Shown piece by piece: positions 32,427 to 40,739 of a DNA stretch of 42,508 nucleotides. The translations under genes were made by a program, and so were the position numbers. Source of the DNA: Aphanothece sp. CMT-3BRIN-NPC111. GTDB lineage: Bacteria; Cyanobacteriota; Cyanobacteriia; Cyanobacteriales; JAHHGU01. The stretch's first letter is position 1, and each line of letters opens with the position of its first letter. The stretch lies in NCBI GenBank assembly GCA_019359765.1, contig JAHHGU010000048.1:1-42508 (forward strand), in the 5' to 3' direction. The notes beneath the pieces were generated by a model. It saw only the letters and a program-made list of their open reading frames with translations, searched no databases and had not been told where the DNA came from.

Positions 32427-34049
32427 ATGAGCTACTGCTTAAATCCCAACTGCCCTCATCCCCAAAACCCGAAAGCAAATAAATTTTGCCAAAGTTGCGG
32501 TGCAAAGCTGTTGTTGGCAGAACGATATCGTGCCATCAAGCTAATCGGCGAAGGGGGTTTTGGCAGAACTCTTTTAGCAGAGGATGAGTACAAACCATCC
32601 AAACCCTGGTGTGTAATTAAGCAATTTTATCCCCAAGGACAAAACAACGGTCGCAAAGCAGCGGAATTATTTCACCAAGAAGCACAGCGCTTAGAAGAGT
32701 TGGGCAAACATCCCCAAATTCCGGAACTGTTCGCCCATTTTGAGCAAGGCGATCGCCTTTATATTGTGCAGGAATTTATCGACGGGCAAGACTTAGCTCA
32801 AGAGTTGGCAGAAAAAGGAGCTTTCCAAGAAGCTCAGATCGAGAGCATCCTGAGTGACTTATTGCCTGTGCTGCAATTTATCCACGCTGGAGAAGTAATT
32901 CATCGAGATATCAAGCCAGAGAATATTATCCGGCGTCGCTCAGATGACAGACTCGTGCTGGTAGATTTTGGTGCCGCCAAATATGGCAATGCAGCAGTTT
33001 TAGCCAAAACAGGGACAAGCATCGGCTCTGCGGGTTATGCGGCTCCAGAACAGGCGTTTGGCAAAGCAGTGTTTGCCAGCGACATCTACAGTTTGGGTGT
33101 CACCTGCATTCATCTATTAACCCAAATGGAGCCTTTTGATTTATATGATCCCAGCGAAAGTACCTTTGTGTGGCGGCATTACTTAATCAACAATCCGCTC
33201 AGTAACAAACTAGCTGGCATTTTGGACAAAATGACTCAAAGCGCTGTTAAGCAGCGATATCAATCTGCATTGGAAGTGATGCAAGATTTACTAAAAAGCG
33301 AAACACCCACTCCTGAGCCAGTCTCCCAGAATCCGAGTGAAACTTCCACCAATTCCAAGAGAACCTTGTTACAGGTGTCGAATACTATAAAAACCTTTTC
33401 AAAAAAGGTATCCACCAATGTATCGGCGGCAATGGTGCTAGATTGGACTTCGTTTCGCCTTCACTATGAAGACTGCATAGAGCTATATGCGCCCCTAGCG
33501 ACGGTGGCTGAATACGTAACCCAGCATCCCACTTGGTTCCCTCGCTGTGCTTCCCCGATGAAAGTGTCACCTATTGGAGCGAACGGCTACGATTTGCTCC
33601 TGGGACGTTATGGAGCTTTTAATTTTGAAATAGAGGCGAGAATTGGTTTGGAACTGCTACCCCCAGATCCACAGAAAGTTTATCGGATTAGAAGCATTAC
33701 CTTGCCGAATTATTCCCCTCGCGGCTATCGGGTGGACTTTGATGGGAGTTTTCGGTTAAAGGAAGTTCCTGTCGATCCCTCCACTCTGGAGTTTAAAGCT
33801 TTGCCTGACATAAATATGGCCCATATCCCCTCTGTGATGACCAGATGGGAGTATAAGTTAGACCTGGAAGTGGAAATTGAGTTTCCCAAATTTATTCGCG
33901 ATATGCCTAAGTGGCTAGTGAAAATGACTGGCGATCGCATTATTCTCCAAATTGTGCGGGAAGTGTCGCGTCGCTTAAACAACAAAGTGCAAACAGATTT
34001 TCACACAGCTTTGGGTATACCTTTTTCTAAAAAACCGGAGAAAAAATAG
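32427..34049 (+). CDS. Serine/threonine protein kinase fused to a DUF1997 domain
   Basis: About 540 residues. The N-terminus is a four-Cys zinc-ribbon-like segment ('CLNPNCPHPQNP', 'KFCQSCGAKL'), common in cyanobacterial kinases. The kinase domain has 'IGEGGFGRTLLAE', Lys in 'WCVIKQFYP', 'VIHRDIKPENI', 'LVDFGAAKYG' and 'GYAAPEQAFG'; all catalytic residues are present. After a Ser/Thr-rich linker, the C-terminal ~190 residues ('FRLHYEDCIELYAPLATVAE', 'VSRRLNNKVQTDFHTA') resemble DUF1997, an SRPBCC-like domain. There is no membrane helix. The frame opens earlier (32334), but ATG 32427 gives the usual 'MSYCLNPNC' start. Confidence 0.85.
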   Translation: MSYCLNPNCPHPQNPKANKFCQSCGAKLLLAERYRAIKLIGEGGFGRTLLAEDEYKPSKPWCVIKQFYPQGQNNGRKAAELFHQEAQRLEELGKHPQIPELFAHFEQGDRLYIVQEFIDGQDLAQELAEKGAFQEAQIESILSDLLPVLQFIHAGEVIHRDIKPENIIRRRSDDRLVLVDFGAAKYGNAAVLAKTGTSIGSAGYAAPEQAFGKAVFASDIYSLGVTCIHLLTQMEPFDLYDPSESTFVWRHYLINNPLSNKLAGILDKMTQSAVKQRYQSALEVMQDLLKSETPTPEPVSQNPSETSTNSKRTLLQVSNTIKTFSKKVSTNVSAAMVLDWTSFRLHYEDCIELYAPLATVAEYVTQHPTWFPRCASPMKVSPIGANGYDLLLGRYGAFNFEIEARIGLELLPPDPQKVYRIRSITLPNYSPRGYRVDFDGSFRLKEVPVDPSTLEFKALPDINMAHIPSVMTRWEYKLDLEVEIEFPKFIRDMPKWLVKMTGDRIILQIVREVSRRLNNKVQTDFHTALGIPFSKKPEKK

Positions 34050-34062
34050 ATTTTACAGGTCA

Positions 34063-34320
34063 TCACCACTTCAGGAATGCAGCGTCAACTCCTTGTTCTT
34101 GCCTAATTTTTCCATCCTCCTCAAACCAGGAAATTACTTGTTCTGCTGTCAAATCTTCAACACTAACACCACGATCTTGAGCAATATGCTTCAACAGCTT
34201 CAATGAGGAAATTGTCAATCTTGTTAAAAACTTTTCATGGATATGCAAGAGGGCGGCGTCTACCTTAGCTGATTCTTCTAGTGTTAAAAATTGCGTAGAT
34301 GGTTGCTGTTGTTCAGCCAT
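34063..34320 (-). CDS. Small hypothetical protein downstream of sufR
   Basis: 85 residues, helical, acidic, without cysteines, signal or membrane segment. The core reads 'LTISSLKLLKHIAQDRGVSV' then 'EDLTAEQVISWFEEDGKIRQ'. I do not recognise a family. It starts 6 bases after the sufR stop on the same strand, so it is almost certainly co-transcribed and under the same autoregulation. A role connected with Fe-S homeostasis is only inferred from position. Confidence 0.7.
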   Translation of the reverse strand: MAEQQQPSTQFLTLEESAKVDAALLHIHEKFLTRLTISSLKLLKHIAQDRGVSVEDLTAEQVISWFEEDGKIRQEQGVDAAFLKW

Positions 34321-34326
34321 AAATAT

Positions 34327-34989
34327 TTATACTTCCTGAGCTTTAATTAAATAACCGCAGCGATGTTCTCCATTAATAATCCAGTGCGTCCGCTCAACTT
34401 GACAATCTTGTAAGGCAGCGGCAAACATTTCTAACTCATGTCCACAAACACTAGGAAACGATGTCACAATGTGGGAAATCGCACAGTTATGTTCCGTCAA
34501 AATAAACTGTGAGTGTGTATCACCGTGAGCATCGCCGGATTCTATAGGATACCACTCTGCCATATAACCTTCCTCTCGCCGGAGTTCTACTAACTTAGCA
34601 ACGCGCTGTTGCAAGGAACCTTTACCTAAGCGATCGCGGTATTCGTTCCCCTTGCGTTCCCAGTGCTTACGTAAAAGTGAGCCAGCTTGCTCATGCCCCA
34701 GCGTTTCTACCAGCGTATCTAGGAAAGAAATTGCAAACTGATTATAGCTGTTAGGAAAGCGATCGCGCCCCTCCTGACTTAGCTCATAGACGTGCTGCGG
34801 GCGTCCCATCCCTGCTGGCACAGGCTGATGCACAATGAGATCTTCTGTCTCCAAATCCTTTAAATGACGGCGAATCGCTTGCGGACTAATATTCAAAGCT
34901 TCGGCTAGTTCATGCGCCGTGGCTTGACCTTGTTTCAGTAAAAGTTGCAGGATGTCCTGTTTAGTGGAATTTTGCTGCGCGATCGCCAT
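34327..34989 (-). CDS. sufR: Fe-S biogenesis transcriptional repressor SufR
   Basis: About 220 residues. N-terminal winged helix 'LAEALNISPQAIRRHLKDLE' and a wing 'GMGRPQHVYELS'. The C-terminal cysteines in 'EHNCAISH', 'FPSVCGHE', 'LQDCQVER' and 'EHRCGYLI' are spaced exactly C-x12-C-x13-C-x14-C, the known SufR cluster-binding pattern. SufR with a [4Fe-4S] cluster represses sufBCDS and itself. The frame opens at 35022, but ATG 34989 ('MAIAQQNSTKQDIL') fits the family. It diverges from sufB with two operators in the spacer. Confidence 0.95.
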   Translation of the reverse strand: MAIAQQNSTKQDILQLLLKQGQATAHELAEALNISPQAIRRHLKDLETEDLIVHQPVPAGMGRPQHVYELSQEGRDRFPNSYNQFAISFLDTLVETLGHEQAGSLLRKHWERKGNEYRDRLGKGSLQQRVAKLVELRREEGYMAEWYPIESGDAHGDTHSQFILTEHNCAISHIVTSFPSVCGHELEMFAAALQDCQVERTHWIINGEHRCGYLIKAQEV

Positions 34990-35047
34990 CTTTTTGGGTA
35001 TGTAATCTATCTTGACCAACAAGTAGTAAAATCCCTAATGGACTTTG

Positions 35048-35064
35048 ACAACATATTTGTTGCT
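35048..35064. promoter_or_regulatory. SufR operator site 1
   Basis: ACAACATATTTGTTGCT contains CAAC-N6-GTTG (35049-35062), the inverted repeat reported for SufR binding in Synechocystis. It is nearest to sufR. Confidence 0.85.
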
Positions 35065-35086
35065 AATGTACCATAAAATAGAGTTA

Positions 35087-35103
35087 AGCAACAAATATGT
35101 TGT
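35087..35103. promoter_or_regulatory. SufR operator site 2
   Basis: AGCAACAAATATGTTGT is the exact reverse complement of site 1 over all 17 bases, with CAAC-N6-GTTG at 35089-35102. The site centres are 40 bases apart, about four helical turns, so dimers would sit on the same face. It is about 110 bases upstream of the sufB start. Confidence 0.85.
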
Positions 35104-35210
35104 TTTACTATTGTAATTGCAGCTTGCCTGCCCAAGCTAGTCTGGAGTCCCGGACACGCCTGCCATCTGAGAGAGATTAGTCCACAACACGAGAGAACAC
35201 GATCAGTCTA

Positions 35211-36650
35211 ATGACTTCTAGCGTCAAAACCTTAGTCAACCAGCCTTATAAGTATGGCTTCGTCACCGATATCGAAGCTGATACTATCCCTCGTGGTTTG
35301 AGCGAGGATGTAGTCCGCCTGATCTCCGCCAAGAAGAACGAACCGGAGTTCATGCTAGAGTTCCGCCTCAAAGCTTATCGCCAGTGGCTAAAGATGACAG
35401 AGCCAACCTGGCCCCATGTTAGCTATCCGCCGATTAACTACCAAGACATCATCTACTACTCTGCACCTAAAAAACCGGCAAAGAAGCTGGACAGTTTGGA
35501 CGAAGTAGATCCCGTTCTGCTAGAAACCTTTGAAAAGTTAGGGATTTCTCTCTCTGAGCAGAAGCGATTGTCTAACGTTGCTGTGGATGCCATCTTCGAT
35601 AGCGTCTCAGTAGCTACCACCTTCAAAGAAAAACTTGCCAAAGATGGGGTGATCTTCTGCTCCATCTCCGAAGCTTTGCAGGAACATCCAGAGTTAATAC
35701 AGAAGTACCTCGGTAGCGTTGTACCAGTAGCAGATAACTACTTTGCCGCCCTCAACGCCGCGGTATTCAGCGATGGTTCCTTTGTCTATATTCCCAAAGG
35801 CACAAAATGCCCGATGGAGCTATCTACCTACTTCCGCATCAACAGCGGAGATACAGGTCAGTTTGAACGCACCTTGATTGTTGCCGAGGAAGGTAGTTCT
35901 GTCAGCTACCTAGAAGGCTGCACCGCGCCCATGTATGACACCAACCAGCTACACGCAGCTGTAGTAGAATTGGTTGCCCTCGACAACGCCGAGATCAAAT
36001 ACTCCACCGTGCAAAACTGGTACGCCGGAGATGAAAAAGGCAAAGGTGGCATTTACAACTTTGTCACCAAGCGCGGATTGTGTCAGGGAGTCAACTCCAA
36101 GATTTCTTGGACTCAGGTAGAAACAGGTTCTGCTATCACCTGGAAATACCCTAGCTGCGTGCTAGTGGGTGATAACTCAATCGGTGAATTCTACTCCGTT
36201 GCCCTGACGAATCATATGCAGCAAGCTGATACTGGCACCAAGATGATCCATATCGGCAAAAACACCCGCAGCACGATTATTTCTAAGGGTATTTCTGCCG
36301 GAAACTCCAAAAATAGCTATCGTGGCTTAGTGAAAATGGGCCCCAAAGCCATTGGCGCACGCAACTATTCCCAATGCGACTCTATGCTAATTGGCGATAA
36401 TGCCCAAGCCAATACCTTCCCTTACATTCAAGTGCAAAACAACACCGCTAAGGTAGAACACGAAGCCTCTACCTCCAAGATTGGGGAAGATCAACTTTTC
36501 TTCTTCTCCCAGCGGGGCATTTCCCAAGAAGATGCCATCTCCATGATGATCAGTGGCTTCTGTAAAGATGTCTTCAATCAACTACCGATGGAATTCGCCG
36601 TCGAAGCAGACAGGTTGTTAAGCCTGAAGTTGGAAGGTTCAGTTGGTTAA
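35211..36650 (+). CDS. sufB: Fe-S cluster assembly protein SufB
   Basis: 479-residue scaffold subunit of SufBC2D. The beta-helix core is visible from 'FVYIPKGTKCPMELSTYFRI' through 'ISKGISAGNSKNSYRGLVKM'. The C-terminal 'EHEASTSKIGEDQLFFFSQR' and 'GISQEDAISMMISGF' are strongly conserved. Cysteines in 'CTAPMYD' and 'ARNYSQCDSMLIGD' are candidates for persulfide transfer. The N-terminus 'MTSSVKTLVNQPYKYGFVTD' is typical of cyanobacterial and plastid SufB. It is the first gene of sufBCDS. Confidence 0.97.
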   Translation: MTSSVKTLVNQPYKYGFVTDIEADTIPRGLSEDVVRLISAKKNEPEFMLEFRLKAYRQWLKMTEPTWPHVSYPPINYQDIIYYSAPKKPAKKLDSLDEVDPVLLETFEKLGISLSEQKRLSNVAVDAIFDSVSVATTFKEKLAKDGVIFCSISEALQEHPELIQKYLGSVVPVADNYFAALNAAVFSDGSFVYIPKGTKCPMELSTYFRINSGDTGQFERTLIVAEEGSSVSYLEGCTAPMYDTNQLHAAVVELVALDNAEIKYSTVQNWYAGDEKGKGGIYNFVTKRGLCQGVNSKISWTQVETGSAITWKYPSCVLVGDNSIGEFYSVALTNHMQQADTGTKMIHIGKNTRSTIISKGISAGNSKNSYRGLVKMGPKAIGARNYSQCDSMLIGDNAQANTFPYIQVQNNTAKVEHEASTSKIGEDQLFFFSQRGISQEDAISMMISGFCKDVFNQLPMEFAVEADRLLSLKLEGSVG

Positions 36651-36653
36651 AAA

Positions 36654-36723
36654 ACCACAGATAAACACAGATGAACACAGATATATCTTCTTCCATCTGT
36701 GTTTATCTGTGTGCATCTGTGGT
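36654..36723 (+). repeat. Long hairpin repeat between sufB and sufC
   Basis: The left arm 36654-36682 (ACCACAGATAAACACAGATG...) pairs with the right arm 36695-36723 at 26 of 29 positions, around a 12-base loop. It belongs to the CACAGAT repeat family also present inside menC. As RNA it would form a strong stem inside the suf message. Confidence 0.85.
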
Positions 36724-36762
36724 TAAAAACATAATTTCTATTTCCACCGAAGTATCGTTGAA

Positions 36763-37554
36763 ATGATCGTAGAAAACAGCAAAGTTATACTCTCAGTCCG
36801 CGATTTAACTGCCGAAGTTGATAACACCCCCATCCTTAAAGGCTTGAACCTAGAGATTAAAGCTGGGGAAATCCATGCCATTATGGGTCCCAATGGCTCT
36901 GGAAAAAGCACCTTCTCCAAAGTTCTAGCCGGACATCCCGCTTACACCGTTACTGGCGGCGAGGTTATCTTTTTAGGACAAAACCTGCTAGAACTAGAAC
37001 CGGAAGAACGGGCTAGAAATGGGGTATTTCTAGCTTTTCAATATCCGCTAGAAATTCCGGGTGTGAGCAACTTGGATTTTCTGCGAGTAGCTTACAACTC
37101 TCGCCGCAAGCATCAAGGTTTGGAAGAACTAGATGTGTTTGATTTTGATGACTTGATACGGGAAAAGCTAGACATTGTGAAAATGGACCCGGCTTTTTTG
37201 GGTCGCAGTGTGAATGAAGGCTTCTCCGGTGGTGAAAAGAAGCGCAATGAGATTCTGCAAATGGCGCTGCTAGAACCAAAGCTGGCAATTCTAGATGAGA
37301 CAGATTCTGGTTTGGATATTGACGCGCTCAAGATTGTCGCGAATGGGGTTAATCAGTTAGCAAATTCCGAGAATTCGATGCTGGTAATTACCCACTACCA
37401 GCGTTTACTCAATTACATCATTCCGGATTATATCCATGTGATGGAAGGCGGACGCATTATTACCAGTGGCACGAAGGAACTAGCACTGGAACTAGAAGCG
37501 CGTGGCTATGATTGGTTGCGAGAAGAAGAAGCTGCTGAGGTGGCTGCGCGATGA
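36763..37554 (+). CDS. sufC: Fe-S cluster assembly ATPase SufC
   Basis: 263-residue ABC ATPase that powers SufBCD. Walker A 'IMGPNGSGKSTFSKVL', Q-loop 'FLAFQYPLEIPGVSN', signature 'GFSGGEKKRNEILQ', Walker B 'LAILDETDSGLDIDAL' and switch His 'LVITHYQRLL'. It has no membrane partner, as expected for this soluble ABC protein. The stop overlaps the sufD start by ATGA, so the two are translationally coupled. Confidence 0.97.
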   Translation: MIVENSKVILSVRDLTAEVDNTPILKGLNLEIKAGEIHAIMGPNGSGKSTFSKVLAGHPAYTVTGGEVIFLGQNLLELEPEERARNGVFLAFQYPLEIPGVSNLDFLRVAYNSRRKHQGLEELDVFDFDDLIREKLDIVKMDPAFLGRSVNEGFSGGEKKRNEILQMALLEPKLAILDETDSGLDIDALKIVANGVNQLANSENSMLVITHYQRLLNYIIPDYIHVMEGGRIITSGTKELALELEARGYDWLREEEAAEVAAR

Positions 37555-38885
37555 GTATTCAAGTTTCTCCTAAATTGCAGGTGTCTTATTTAGCCCAACT
37601 GCTAAATCAGCGCCCAGATGTGCCGGCGATTTCTGCGAAGACAGCAGAATTAGAAGAGTTACGCCAAGGCGCTACAGCTTTAGTTCAAGAATTGGCTATC
37701 CCTACTACACGGGATGAAGATTGGCGATTTACTGATTTATCACCGCTGTTAAAGGTTAATTTTGTAACGGCAAGTCCGGCATCGTTTGCAGTAGACGCGA
37801 CATCTATTACACTGCCAGAAGCTGCCCAAAGCCGCTTGGTATTTGTGAATGGGTGTTATGCGCCTGATTTGTCATCGGTGGCTAATCTTGCCGATGGTGT
37901 GTTTGTGGGAAATTTGTTAACCGCAAACATTCCTGAAATTCGGGACTATCTGGCGAAGCAACAAGGTGGACAAGAGGTATTTACTGCTCTTAACACTGCT
38001 AGTCTGACTGATGCAGCGGTGGTGTATATTCCTAGAAATCTGGTGGTGGAAACGCCTATTCATCTGGTGTTTATCTCTGTTGCGGGTGAATTACCAACTA
38101 TTTCTCAGCCACGCTGTTTGGTGGTGGCGGAACCGGGGAGTAGTGTAACGATCATAGAAGAGTATAGGAACCGCAAAGACGCAAAGAGCGCGAAGGAAGA
38201 GAGTAGAGAGGGGGTTTACTTTACTAATTCTGTTACTGAAGTCTGGGTGGAAGAAAATGCTCAGGTAAGCCACACTAGAATTCAGCAGGAGAGTGAGGCG
38301 GGGTTCCATATTGGCAAGAGTGCGATCGCACAAGCCCGTAACAGTCGCTATACTTGCCATGCGATTAGTCTGGGTGGACAAATATCGCGGCACAATTTAG
38401 ACATTTTCCAGACGGGTGAAGGAACTGAGACGACGCTGAATGGGTTGACGATGATTGCTGGTGAACAACTGGCAGATACTCACAGTGCGATCGCTCTTAA
38501 CTACCCTTATAGTAAAAGTCGGCAGTTACATAAGTGTATAGTAGGCGATCGCGCTCATGCCGTATTTAACGGTAAGGTTTTTGTTCCTAAACCAGCACAA
38601 CTGACAGATGCGGGGCAATTAAGCCGTAATTTGCTGCTATCTCCCAAAGCGCGTGTGGATACTAAACCTCAGCTAGAAATTACCGCGGACAATGTGAAAT
38701 GTGCTCACGGTGCAACGGTTAGTCAGTTAGAAGCAGATGAAATATTCTATCTGCAAAGCCGTGGTTTAGATGCAGACAGTGCCCGGACTCTACTGATTAA
38801 CGCTTTTGCCACCGAAGTAATTGAGCAGATTCCCATAACATCTATGCGGGAAAAGCTTTCACAAATGGTTAGACAAAAGCAATAG
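37551..38885 (+). CDS. sufD: Fe-S cluster assembly protein SufD
   Basis: 444 residues. Paralogue of SufB completing the SufBC2D scaffold. N-terminal helical region with 'PTTRDEDWRFTDLSPLLKV', then a beta-helix ('YIPRNLVVETPIHLVFIS', 'VTEVWVEENAQVSHTRIQ', 'NGKVFVPKPAQLTDAGQLSR') and C-terminal 'CAHGATVSQLEADEIFYLQS'. About residues 205-217 ('YRNRKDAKSAKEESREG') are an insertion encoded by a GACGCAAAGA repeat (38168-38200), in frame and between beta-helix turns. Confidence 0.95.
   Translation: MSIQVSPKLQVSYLAQLLNQRPDVPAISAKTAELEELRQGATALVQELAIPTTRDEDWRFTDLSPLLKVNFVTASPASFAVDATSITLPEAAQSRLVFVNGCYAPDLSSVANLADGVFVGNLLTANIPEIRDYLAKQQGGQEVFTALNTASLTDAAVVYIPRNLVVETPIHLVFISVAGELPTISQPRCLVVAEPGSSVTIIEEYRNRKDAKSAKEESREGVYFTNSVTEVWVEENAQVSHTRIQQESEAGFHIGKSAIAQARNSRYTCHAISLGGQISRHNLDIFQTGEGTETTLNGLTMIAGEQLADTHSAIALNYPYSKSRQLHKCIVGDRAHAVFNGKVFVPKPAQLTDAGQLSRNLLLSPKARVDTKPQLEITADNVKCAHGATVSQLEADEIFYLQSRGLDADSARTLLINAFATEVIEQIPITSMREKLSQMVRQKQ
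38168..38200 (+). repeat. GACGCAAAGA repeat inside sufD
   Basis: GAACCGCAAAGACGCAAAGA then GCGCGAAGGAAGA, 30 of 33 identical to the spacer copy at 20568-20600. Translated as 'NRKDAKSAKE' in sufD. Confidence 0.85.
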
Positions 38886-38940
38886 TTACACCGGGACTGG
38901 ATAGTTTCCCATCACCTATCACCAATTGCACTTTAGATAG

Positions 38941-40194
38941 ATGACTTTTACTCAAGAAAGAACGCTAGCTGATAAAGTCCGCGCCGACTTCCCGATATTG
39001 CATCAGGAAGTTAATGGTAAACCCTTAGTTTATCTGGATAATGCAGCCACATCTCAAAAACCGCTGCTTGTCCTAAATGCGCTGCGAGACTACTACGAGC
39101 AGTACAATTCCAATGTCCATAGAGGTGTCCATACCCTGAGTGCACGTGCTACCGATGCTTATGAAGGGGCGCGAGTAAAAATTTCCAAATTTGTTAATGC
39201 TGCTTCACCGCAGGAAATTATTTATACTCGCAATGCTTCCGAAGCGATTAACTTGGTAGCTTATGCCTGGGGACTGACTAATTTGCAGCCGGGGGATGAA
39301 GTTATCCTCACGGTGATGGAACATCACAGCAATTTAGTGCCTTGGCAACTTGTCACCCAAACGACAGGGGCAGTGTTGAAGTTTGTTGAACTAACTCCAG
39401 ATGAAGAATTTGATCTGGAACAGTTCAAAAGTCTGATTTCAGATAAAACCAAGCTGGTGTCTGTGGTTCATGTCTCGAATACGCTGGGTTGTATTAATCC
39501 AGTGAAAGAGATTTGCGCGATCGCACATCATTACGGTGCCAAAGTCTTAATCGACGCCTGCCAAAGTGTTCCCCACCTGCACGTTGATGTACAGGATATA
39601 GACTGCGATTGGCTAGTTGCCTCCGGTCATAAAATGTGTGGTCCTACGGGGATTGGCTTCCTCTATGGCAAGTTAGATTTACTGCGATCGATGCCTCCGT
39701 TTATGGGTGGTGGTGAGATGATCGCGGATGTCTTCCTGGAAAAATCTACATACGCGGATCTGCCACACAAGTTTGAAGCAGGAACACCAGCAATTGCAGA
39801 AGCGATCGCACTTGGTGCAGCAGTAGACTATCTCTCTGGTATAGGCATGGACAACATCCACGCCTACGAGGATGAGTTAACCGCCTATCTATTCCAGCAA
39901 CTAGAGCAAATTCCTGAACTCCGCCTGTACGGGCCACCACCCAGTAAAGGTAGAGCCGCACTCGCCTCCTTTACCGCTGGAGATGTCCACCCTCACGACT
40001 TGTCCACAATTTTAGATCAAGCTGGGGTGGCCATTCGTGCCGGACATCACTGTACTCAACCGCTGCACCGCTACCTGAAAGCGCAGTCAACTGCACGGGC
40101 AAGTTTGTATTTCTACAACACCCGCGAAGAGATTGATGTCTTTATCGCCTCTTTGAAGGAAGCTGTAGACTTTTTTGGCAGCATCTTCGGTTAA
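38941..40194 (+). CDS. sufS: Group II cysteine desulfurase SufS
   Basis: 417-residue PLP enzyme that mobilises sulfur from cysteine for SufBCD. 'VYLDNAATSQKP' and 'RGVHTLSARATDAYEGAR' near the N-terminus, 'VMEHHSNLVPWQ', Schiff-base lysine in 'VASGHKMCGPTGIGFLYG', and the active-site Cys in 'IRAGHHCTQPLHRYL', as in group II enzymes. ATG 38941, 55 bases after sufD. Last gene of the operon, followed by a hairpin terminator. No sufE is visible in the window. Confidence 0.96.
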   Translation: MTFTQERTLADKVRADFPILHQEVNGKPLVYLDNAATSQKPLLVLNALRDYYEQYNSNVHRGVHTLSARATDAYEGARVKISKFVNAASPQEIIYTRNASEAINLVAYAWGLTNLQPGDEVILTVMEHHSNLVPWQLVTQTTGAVLKFVELTPDEEFDLEQFKSLISDKTKLVSVVHVSNTLGCINPVKEICAIAHHYGAKVLIDACQSVPHLHVDVQDIDCDWLVASGHKMCGPTGIGFLYGKLDLLRSMPPFMGGGEMIADVFLEKSTYADLPHKFEAGTPAIAEAIALGAAVDYLSGIGMDNIHAYEDELTAYLFQQLEQIPELRLYGPPPSKGRAALASFTAGDVHPHDLSTILDQAGVAIRAGHHCTQPLHRYLKAQSTARASLYFYNTREEIDVFIASLKEAVDFFGSIFG

Positions 40195-40197
40195 TCG

Positions 40198-40228
40198 GTA
40201 GGGTGGGCATTGCCCACCTTACTTTTTT
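40198..40228 (+). terminator. Hairpin terminator after sufS
   Basis: GTAGGGTGGGCA (40198-40209) pairs with TGCCCACCTTAC (40211-40222), followed immediately by six T residues. The GGTGGGCA/TGCCCACC stem is also a common cyanobacterial palindrome. It ends the suf operon four bases after the stop codon. Confidence 0.75.
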
Positions 40229-40259
40229 AGCCCTGGTTGAAGTAAAGCTAAAAGCGTAA

Positions 40260-40658
40260 TTATTTCAGCGAACAAGCGATATTCGCTATTCGCCCTTCTA
40301 TCGACTTAGGTGGGATTGTTTCTAAGTACCCGTCTCCTCCATAGTTGTCCGTGTCAATAATTTTGTTGTTTTTGTCATAATAAACAACCATGCGGATGCG
40401 ACGTTGCTTAAGGTTACAATCGATAGAGCTAAGAACTTTTTTCCATTTAGTATCATTGTCTGGTTGATTTACAATTACAGACATCCAATAACGTCGAAAC
40501 CTTCCCCTGCCTCCTATCTGCTTGTCAATACGATATACATTGTCATAGTTATCCGTAGTCACTCTTACCCATTGATGAGCGAGCGCAGGCGGCGGCATAA
40601 ATATACCCCCTAAAGCTAGAACCGAAGTTAAAGCAACAAGTTTATTTCTATAGTTCAT
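40260..40658 (-). CDS. Secreted protein, surface-adhesin-E-like
   Basis: About 132 residues. Signal peptide 'MNYRNKLVALTSVLALGGIF...ALA', then a small beta domain: 'WVRVTTDNYDNVYRIDKQI', 'RFRRYWMSVIVNQ', 'KKVLSSIDCNLKQRRIRM', 'PKSIEGRIANIACSLK'. The paired Cys and the W...D...Y pattern match the surface-adhesin protein E domain as I remember it. The frame opens at 40739, but ATG 40658 gives the proper signal peptide. Convergent with sufS; monocistronic. Confidence 0.65.
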   Translation of the reverse strand: MNYRNKLVALTSVLALGGIFMPPPALAHQWVRVTTDNYDNVYRIDKQIGGRGRFRRYWMSVIVNQPDNDTKWKKVLSSIDCNLKQRRIRMVVYYDKNNKIIDTDNYGGDGYLETIPPKSIEGRIANIACSLK

Positions 40659-40739
40659 AAATTTTTTAACACGCGGCGGCTGACTTTGGCGGCTTCTTTT
40701 TATGAGATATGCTGTATGGTTCGGCTTCGGACTCTTCAA

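Noticed and set aside
36654..36723. sufB-sufC hairpin as an operon terminator
   Set aside because: No T-tract follows it, and sufC and sufD clearly belong to the same operon; it is a repeat, perhaps with an attenuating effect.
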